From the NCBI RefSeq assembly GCF_027627575.1, contig NZ_CP114065.1:124001-188000 (forward strand): a stretch of DNA of 64,000 nt, given 5' to 3'. Each line of letters opens with the position of its first letter. Positions within the stretch are counted from its first letter, which is position 1. The translations under genes and the position numbers were made by a program. Positions 58,822-64,000 of this stretch are shown here, in pieces. Below the pieces are notes generated by a model. That model ran no database searches and was not told where the DNA came from. It saw nothing but the letters and a program-made list of their open reading frames with translations. Origin of the DNA: Kribbella sp. CA-293567. Lineage in GTDB: Bacteria > Actinomycetota > Actinomycetes > Propionibacteriales > Kribbellaceae.

Positions 58822-60152
58822 TCAGGAGAGCGATGGGAACGGGGTGGGGGGTGGAGTGGAGGCCAGGAGTGTTTTGGTGATCTCCAGGGCCCAGCCGTCG
58901 AGGGACTGGAGTTTGTCCGAGGTGGTGCGGAGACCACCGTGATGGGTGATCGTTTCGGCCCAGTCGGCTCGGCGTTCTACAGAGGGGTGGGCGATCAGGG
59001 AGTCGGGGTCGTTGACCCAGAAGCGGTCGTGTTGCCAGGCTCGGCCGGTGGTGGTGAGGGTGGCGGACTGCTGGGACGCGGCGGAGAGGTCGTCGGTCAG
59101 GGGCGCGTAGTGCGGTGCGATGTCGGGGCCGACACGCATCGCGTCGACCAGGCCGACCGTCGGGAGGATCGGTGCGCGGGAGCCGACCAGGTAGGCGTCG
59201 CCGACGGCCGCGCGGAGCTGGGCGAGGGTCTCGCGGTAGAGCGGCAGGCCGGAGAGGGCGCCGGCGAAGAGGTGGTCGAGTGTGAAGTGGTCGAAATAGC
59301 GCGCCAGTTCGGTGAACACCTCGACCAGATGGGACCGGACGTCATCGTTGGTCAGGTCGAGCGCGTGGATCTCCTGGTTCCGGCCGGTACCGATCGACTG
59401 GCCGGCCCAGTCGGGATGCCGGCGGAGCATCTGGCTGTCAGAGCCGGCAACGAACGGCGCGACCCAGACGCCCGGCCGGTGGCCCGACGTACGGATGAAG
59501 TCGGTGAGCCCGGTCAGACCTTCCAGCGACGACCTGATCAGCCGGTGACCGTGGAGCTGGAAAGTACTGAAGTGATCGAATCGCGGGACGGCCGGAGCCA
59601 GTCGCCGAGGCCCGACTGCCAGCCGTCGCCGAGCTGGATCACGTCGACGGGCAGCTCGTACTTCGCGATCGCCTCGACGTTGTCCCGGACATCGGCGTCG
59701 GTGACCGCCGCGGCGTACGCGTGCCAGGAGGACCAGCCGGTCGGTGCGGGACGGATGACGGCGGGCCTCGGCGCGAACGACTCCGCCCAGGCGCCGAGAG
59801 CGGCGTACAAGGGCAGCTCGATGACCCTGTGCTCGACCGGACCGTCTGCCTCGACGACGAGAGTCGTGCCGGTGAGGGTCGCGCGGATGGACGGTACGAC
59901 ATCAGGTGTCGTGGTCGCGAAGACATGCGTCGCACCCCCACCCGGTACGACGGCCAGCAACCCCTCACCCTGGAAGCCACCGGGGGACGACTCGACCCCA
60001 GCGCAATAACCGCTCACCCGCGACTCCGGCGAATTCGGTCGATGACCCCGGCCCGTCACCGGATGGTCGGTGCTCGGGCTCCAGCTCTGCCACCCGTGCT
60101 CGTAGACGCGACCGAGCTCCAGGTCGACCTCGACCACCGCGATCCGCTCCAT
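58822..60152 (-). pseudogene. Alpha-galactosidase (GH36, MelA-like), split by a one-base frameshift
   Basis: The ATG at 60152 begins MERIAVVEVDLELGRVYEHG and continues through WSSWHAYAAAV and IQLGDGWQSGLGDWLRPS, then leaves the family and stops at 59538. One base later in frame the chain resumes (RFDHFSTFQLHGHRLIRSS, GVWVAPFVAGSD) and runs to 58822 with the catalytic regions FTLDHLFAGALSG and VDAMRVGPD. The break is in the GGG run at 59585-59587 (CCC in the gene); adding one base makes the frame continuous. Family enzymes release terminal alpha-galactose. It may be a genuine inactivation or a sequencing error in a homopolymer. Confidence 0.82.
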
Positions 60153-60295
60153 GCCGAACGCTAACCGGTACGGGCTGCACAGGAACAGAGTTTGGACCGG
60201 GCCAATCGAGTGACGAGGCAACTACTTTTGGTGGGTGACAGTCAAGACTCGTGACTATCAAGGTCTGGACCGCTGACGGCCCGCGCGGAACGCCG

Positions 60296-61036
60296 CTAGA
60301 TGCCCTTCGCGTTCGCCCGCACGGTCGGCGCCGTCCGGAGCTCGGCGGTGAACGCGTAGCGGTCGCCGCGGAAGACGGCGGAGGTGTACTCGAAGACGCG
60401 CTCGCGGCGGTCGAAGCTGACGCCGTGCAACGCGAGGCATGGCTGCGTGCCAGGGATGCCGAGCCAGCCGGCGGTCTTGGCGTCGGGCATCACCGGCTCG
60501 AGTTTCGACGTACCGCTGCCCAGCTCGATGCCGTAGCGGCTGGTCAGCAGGTCGTACAGCGAACCGTTCAGGTCTTCGGCTTCGAGTCCCGGCACGTAGC
60601 TGCCCGGCAGCGTCGTACGCTCGACTGCCATCGGCGTCTCGTCGGCGAGCCGGAGCCGGGTGAACGTGACCACCGGGTCGCCGACCGGGATCCGCAACCG
60701 CCGAGCCGCCGGCCGCTCGGCCTTCGTCCGGCGGAACTCCAGCATCCGGCTCCCCGGCCGCATGCCGCGCCGCCGGAGGTCCTCGGAGAACCCCATCATC
60801 CCGAGCCACTTGGTCACCTTCGGCCGGGCGGTGTAGGTGCCACTGCCGTGCCGCCGGACCAGCAGTTCCTCGATCACCAACTCGTCGACCGCCCGCCGCA
60901 GCGTCATCCGCGCGACGTTCCACCGCACCGACAGCTCCCGCTCCGGCGGCAGCGCGGCACCTTCCGGCAGGGTGTCGATCAGACTGAGCAACAGCGCCCG
61001 GATCTCAGCGGCCTTGCCGGGCAGCGAACTGTTCAT
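60296..61036 (-). CDS. GntR-family regulator with UTRA domain (HutC subfamily)
   Basis: The 246-aa protein has a GntR winged helix (about 10-75, PEGAALPPERELSVRWNVAR, MTLRRAVDELV, HGSGTYTA) and a UTRA ligand-binding domain (about 95-240, with VTFTRLRLADETPMAVERTT and FEYTSAVFRGDRYAF). The ATG at 61036 fits the family; upstream codons do not. Between it and the divergent TIGR03084 gene is a perfect 16-bp palindrome, its likely operator, so it probably represses itself and the AtuA operon. A link to the neighbouring galactosidase is less likely. Confidence 0.88.
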   Translation of the reverse strand: MNSSLPGKAAEIRALLLSLIDTLPEGAALPPERELSVRWNVARMTLRRAVDELVIEELLVRRHGSGTYTARPKVTKWLGMMGFSEDLRRRGMRPGSRMLEFRRTKAERPAARRLRIPVGDPVVTFTRLRLADETPMAVERTTLPGSYVPGLEAEDLNGSLYDLLTSRYGIELGSGTSKLEPVMPDAKTAGWLGIPGTQPCLALHGVSFDRRERVFEYTSAVFRGDRYAFTAELRTAPTVRANAKGI

Positions 61037-61108
61037 CCCTTTGCCTAACACCCGCCGAGGGTCCCCGGTAAGCCTTTCGAATCCGGTGCAACTGTCGCCG
61101 GACAAAAA

Positions 61109-61124
61109 CAAGCACGCGTGCTTG
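61109..61124. promoter_or_regulatory. Perfect 16-bp palindrome (GntR operator)
   Basis: CAAGCACGCGTGCTTG is a perfect inverted repeat lying between the GntR gene (start 61036) and the TIGR03084 gene (start 61181). It is 57 bp before the latter and 73 bp before the former. Confidence 0.6.
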
Positions 61125-61180
61125 ATTCTTCCCGGTGGGAGTGGGAGGGTCGGTGCACCGAGTTGAGGCTGGAGGGCCGC

Positions 61181-61966
61181 GTGCTTGATGAGCTGCTGGC
61201 TGAACTGAGTGCCGAGAGTGTCGAGCTGGATCTGCTGGTGGGCGGGTTGACCGCGGAGGGGTGGGCCACGCCGACACCTGCCGACGGATGGACCGTCGCG
61301 CATCAGATCGCTCACCTCGCGTGGACGGACGAGGCCGCGCGGTTGGCCGCGGCCGAGCCGGAGGAGTTCCAGGAGGAACTGCGGAAGGCTGTGGAGAACC
61401 CGAGCCGGTTTGTGGATGACGGGGCCGCGGAGGGGGTCGCGCTGGGGCCTGGGGAGTTGCTGACGTACTGGCGGCAGGCTCGAGGTGAGCTGCAGGAGGC
61501 GCTGCGGGCAGTGCCGCGTGGGCAGCAGGTCGCGTGGTTCGGGCCGCCGATGAGTCCGGCCTCGATGGCCACTGCCCGGTTGATGGAGACGTGGGCCCAT
61601 GGGCAGGACGTGGCCGATGCGCTGGGCGTGAAGCGGACGCCGTCCAACCGGTTGAAGCACGTCGCGCATCTCGCCGTACGGACGAGGGACTTCGCCTACC
61701 TGCTGAACGACCGCCAACCGCCGGCTGCTCCGTTCCACGTGGAACTGACGGGTCCGGAGGGCGACCAGTGGAGCTGGGGCCCGGAGGATGCTGAGCAGCG
61801 GGTCACCGGCAGTGCGCTCGACTTCTGTCTGCTCGCGACGCAGCGACGGCATCGTGACGACCTCGACGTACGGGCGGTGGGTACCGAGGCCGACGAGTGG
61901 CTGGGGATCATCCAGACGTTCGCCGGGATGCCGGGGAAGGGTCGCGAGCGGGGGCAGTTCGCGTGA
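61181..61966 (+). CDS. TIGR03084-family (DinB/maleylpyruvate isomerase-like) protein
   Basis: GTG at 61181 with GGAGG 5 bases upstream. The 261-aa product has the DinB-like fold of the maleylpyruvate isomerase family, with metal-binding His in [11 protein letters not shown] and [19 protein letters not shown], and the typical C-terminal [15 protein letters not shown]. The family often stands next to acyl-CoA-type enzymes in actinobacteria; the reaction is unknown (thiol-dependent isomerase or transferase suspected). GTGA overlap joins it to the AtuA gene. Confidence 0.88.
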   Translation: MLDELLAELSAESVELDLLVGGLTAEGWATPTPADGWTVAHQIAHLAWTDEAARLAAAEPEEFQEELRKAVENPSRFVDDGAAEGVALGPGELLTYWRQARGELQEALRAVPRGQQVAWFGPPMSPASMATARLMETWAHGQDVADALGVKRTPSNRLKHVAHLAVRTRDFAYLLNDRQPPAAPFHVELTGPEGDQWSWGPEDAEQRVTGSALDFCLLATQRRHRDDLDVRAVGTEADEWLGIIQTFAGMPGKGRERGQFA

Positions 61967-63702
61967 CGGAGGGCAGCAGCGAGCGGGCGCCGATCCGGAT
62001 CGGGAACGCGTCGGGGTTCTACGGGGACCGGTTCAGCGCGTTCCAGGAGATGGTGACCGGCGGGCCGCTGGACGTGGTGACCGGTGACTACCTGGCCGAG
62101 CTGACGATGCTGATCCTCGGCCGCGACCGGCTGAAGGATCCGTCCCTGGGTTATGCGAAGACCTTCCTCAAGCAGCTCGAAGCAGGGCTCGGTGAGGCGC
62201 TGGACCGGCAGATCAAGGTGGTCAGCAACGCGGGCGGACTCAACCCCGCGGGACTCGCGCGGGCGATCGAGGCACTGGCCGGCAAGCTCGGACTGCATCC
62301 CAAGATCGCGTACGTCGAAGGCGACGACCTGCTGCCGCGCGCCGGTGAGCTCGACCTCGGCCGACCACTGACGGCCAACGCCTACCTCGGAGCCTGGGGA
62401 ATCACCGAGGCCCTCCAGGCCGGAGCGGAGGTGGTCGTCACCGGCCGGGTCACCGACGCCTCGGTGATCGTCGGGCCGGCCGCCGCCCATCACGGCTGGC
62501 GGCGCGACCAGTACGACGAACTCGCGGGCGCCGTCGTCGCCGGGCACGTGATCGAGTGCGGTTGCCAGGCGACCGGCGGCAACTACGCCTTCTTCCACGA
62601 GCTCCGCAACCTCGACCGGCCCGGCTTCCCGATCGCGGAGATCCACGCCGACGGCAGCAGCGTGATCACCAAGCACGACGGCACCGGCGGCGCGGTCACG
62701 ATCGACACGGTCAAGGCGCAACTCCTCTACGAGATCACCGGCGCCCGGTACGCCGGTCCGGACGTGACCGCCCGGATGGACACCATCGAGCTGTCCCAGG
62801 ACGGCCCTGACCGGATCCGGATCACCGGCGTCGAGGGCGAGCCGCCACCGCCGACGTACAAGGTGTCGCTGAACAGCGTCGGCGGGTTCCGCAACGAGGT
62901 GGCTTTCGTGCTGACCGGCCTCGAACTGGAAGCGAAGGCCGAGCTGGTCAAACGGCAGCTCGAACAGGAGCTGCCGACCGAGCCGGCCGAGCTGAAGTGG
63001 TCGCTGGTCTGGACGGAACAGCCGAACGCGGACACCGAGGAGCTCGCGAGCGTGCTGCTCAGGTGCATCGTCAGGGACCCTGACCCGAAGGTGGTCGGCC
63101 GCGCGTTCTCCGGTGTGGCGATCGAGCTGGCGCTGGCCAGCTACCCGGGATTCCACGTGACGGCGCCGCCCGGAGAGGCTTCGCCGTACGGCGTGTTCAC
63201 GGCCGGGTACGTCGACGCGCACGAGGTCGAGCACGTGGTGGTGCTGCCCGACGGCGCGCTCCGCACGATCCGGCCGGCGGAAGAGACGCAGGAGCTGGAG
63301 CCGGCCGAAGGCGGTGCGCTGCCGATGCCGTTGCCACAACTCGTGGCAGCGGGGCGGCCGGCCAGGTCGCTCACGCGGGAGGTGCCGCTCGGGCGAGTCA
63401 TGGGAGCACGCAGCGGCGACAAGGGTGGTGACGCGAACGTCGGGGTGTGGGTGCGGAACGAGACCGCCTGGCGCTGGTTCGCGCACACGTTGACGGTGGA
63501 GAAGTTCCAGGAACTGCTGCCGGAGACCGCCGGCCTGCCCGTGACCAGGCACGTGCTGCCGAATCTGTGGGCACTCAACTTCGTCGTCGGCGGGTTGCTG
63601 GGCGAGGGCGTCGCTTCGCAGGCACGTTTCGATCCGCAGGCGAAGGCGGTCGGCGAGTGGCTGCGGTCGCGGTACGTCGACGTACCGGAGGTGCTGTTGT
63701 GA
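61963..63702 (+). CDS. AtuA-like (DUF1446) acyclic terpene utilisation protein
   Basis: The 579-aa product has the AtuA/DUF1446 domain (about 10-450: [71 protein letters not shown]) and a C-terminal AtuA-like domain (about 480-579, [19 protein letters not shown]). AtuA is required for citronellol/geraniol catabolism in Pseudomonas, but many actinobacterial copies sit in acyl-CoA operons. It overlaps genes on both sides by 4 bp, so the operon is TIGR03084-AtuA-acyl-CoA dehydrogenase. Confidence 0.88.
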   Translation: MTEGSSERAPIRIGNASGFYGDRFSAFQEMVTGGPLDVVTGDYLAELTMLILGRDRLKDPSLGYAKTFLKQLEAGLGEALDRQIKVVSNAGGLNPAGLARAIEALAGKLGLHPKIAYVEGDDLLPRAGELDLGRPLTANAYLGAWGITEALQAGAEVVVTGRVTDASVIVGPAAAHHGWRRDQYDELAGAVVAGHVIECGCQATGGNYAFFHELRNLDRPGFPIAEIHADGSSVITKHDGTGGAVTIDTVKAQLLYEITGARYAGPDVTARMDTIELSQDGPDRIRITGVEGEPPPPTYKVSLNSVGGFRNEVAFVLTGLELEAKAELVKRQLEQELPTEPAELKWSLVWTEQPNADTEELASVLLRCIVRDPDPKVVGRAFSGVAIELALASYPGFHVTAPPGEASPYGVFTAGYVDAHEVEHVVVLPDGALRTIRPAEETQELEPAEGGALPMPLPQLVAAGRPARSLTREVPLGRVMGARSGDKGGDANVGVWVRNETAWRWFAHTLTVEKFQELLPETAGLPVTRHVLPNLWALNFVVGGLLGEGVASQARFDPQAKAVGEWLRSRYVDVPEVLL

Positions 63703-64000
63703 GCGACTTCCGGCAGAGCGTGCGGCGCTTCATGGCGGCGGAGGTGCTGCCGAATCTGGCGCAGTGGGAGCGGGACGGCGAGCTGCCGCGTGAGCTGCAC
63801 AAGAAGGCTGGTCAGCTCGGACTGCTCGGGGTCGCGTTCCCCGAGCAGTCCGGCGGTGGCGGCGGGTCGCTCCTCGACGCGATCGGCGTGGTCGAGGAGA
63901 TGCACTACGCGGGCGGATCCGGCGGCCTGGTCGCCTCGTTGCTGACCTGCGGTATCGCCCTTCCGCATATCGTTGCTGCTGGCAATGAAGATCAGATCGC
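63699..64000 (+). CDS. Acyl-CoA dehydrogenase, 3' truncated by the window
   Basis: A GTG at 63699 overlaps the AtuA stop by 4 bp and the frame stays open to the last base. The 100 visible residues ([20 protein letters not shown] and so on, LGLLGVAFPEQSGGGGG, then SLLTCGIALPHIVAAGNEDQ) match the N-terminal helical domain of acyl-CoA dehydrogenases. These oxidise acyl-CoA to enoyl-CoA; the catalytic Glu lies beyond the window. It closes the visible operon. Confidence 0.85.
   Translation, partial: MSDFRQSVRRFMAAEVLPNLAQWERDGELPRELHKKAGQLGLLGVAFPEQSGGGGGSLLDAIGVVEEMHYAGGSGGLVASLLTCGIALPHIVAAGNEDQI

Noticed and set aside
60296..61852. Longer GntR protein of 518 codons
   Set aside because: The upstream extension is the antisense of the TIGR03084 gene, and the family N-terminus starts at the ATG at 61036.
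1..64000. rRNA or tRNA genes
   Set aside because: No tRNA-like cloverleaf with CCA-adjacent acceptor stem and no conserved rRNA stretch was noticed by eye; a covariance-model scan would be needed to exclude small RNAs.

Overview
The window is 64 kb of very GC-rich actinobacterial chromosome. Third-position GC bias, many GTG starts, leaderless promoters, Tat signals, AtuA, TIGR03084-type, YhgE/Pip and DUF222-HNH families all point to an actinomycete. The overall flavour (frequent gtac/cgtac, gene set) resembles Kribbella or a related Propionibacteriales genus, but that is inference. I see no rRNA, tRNA or CRISPR array, and no complete phage or integrative element.

Layout. 1-21.2 kb is ordinary chromosome: a truncated S9 peptidase, LD-carboxypeptidase, a flavin reductase, a large secreted phosphodiester-glycosidase/metallophosphoesterase fusion, a secreted trypsin-like protease, an Fpg/Nei glycosylase, methyltransferases, adenosine deaminase, Aat, an HMG-CoA lyase-type enzyme and several regulators with visible operators. 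21.2-27.0 kb is the most interesting block: a tightly coupled four-gene cassette (DUF4365 PD-(D/E)xK nuclease-like protein, a 371-aa protein of unknown family, a winged-helix-like protein, and a 1178-aa protein joining an AAA/ORC-like ATPase to a HerA/FtsK-like ATPase through a Pro/Ala/Thr linker). It has its own promoter and looks like an undescribed DNA-processing or anti-phage system. 27.2-31 kb has a phosphoesterase, a GC-skewed gene-free stretch and a TrbL/VirB6-like membrane protein with its TM-anchored partner.

31-37.9 kb has a MarR regulator, a membrane-fused sulfite-oxidase-type molybdoenzyme, a TetR regulator with twin operators facing a degenerate ABC ATPase plus YhgE/Pip protein, and a metallo-hydrolase gene broken by a one-base frameshift. 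37.9-39.4 kb is repeat-rich: 38-bp tandem repeats, exactly 38 copies of the octamer AGTCGCGG, then eight copies of GGGCAGGC. They abut a DUF222-HNH gene with internal 63-bp repeats and a DUF4041/GIY-YIG gene.

45.8-57.9 kb is a catabolic and uptake region best read as polyamine/GABA-related: aldehyde dehydrogenase, amidohydrolase, class III aminotransferase, a Pot-type ABC transporter operon ending in an FAD amine oxidase, an AsnC/Lrp regulator and a second FAD oxidase. A 16-bp motif occurs twice between the AsnC gene and the transporter operon and once, at 14/16 identity, in front of the aldehyde dehydrogenase, suggesting a common regulon. 58-64 kb has a degenerate nucleotidyltransferase-like gene, an alpha-galactosidase split by a one-base frameshift, and a GntR/UTRA regulator facing a TIGR03084-AtuA-acyl-CoA dehydrogenase operon across a perfect 16-bp palindrome.
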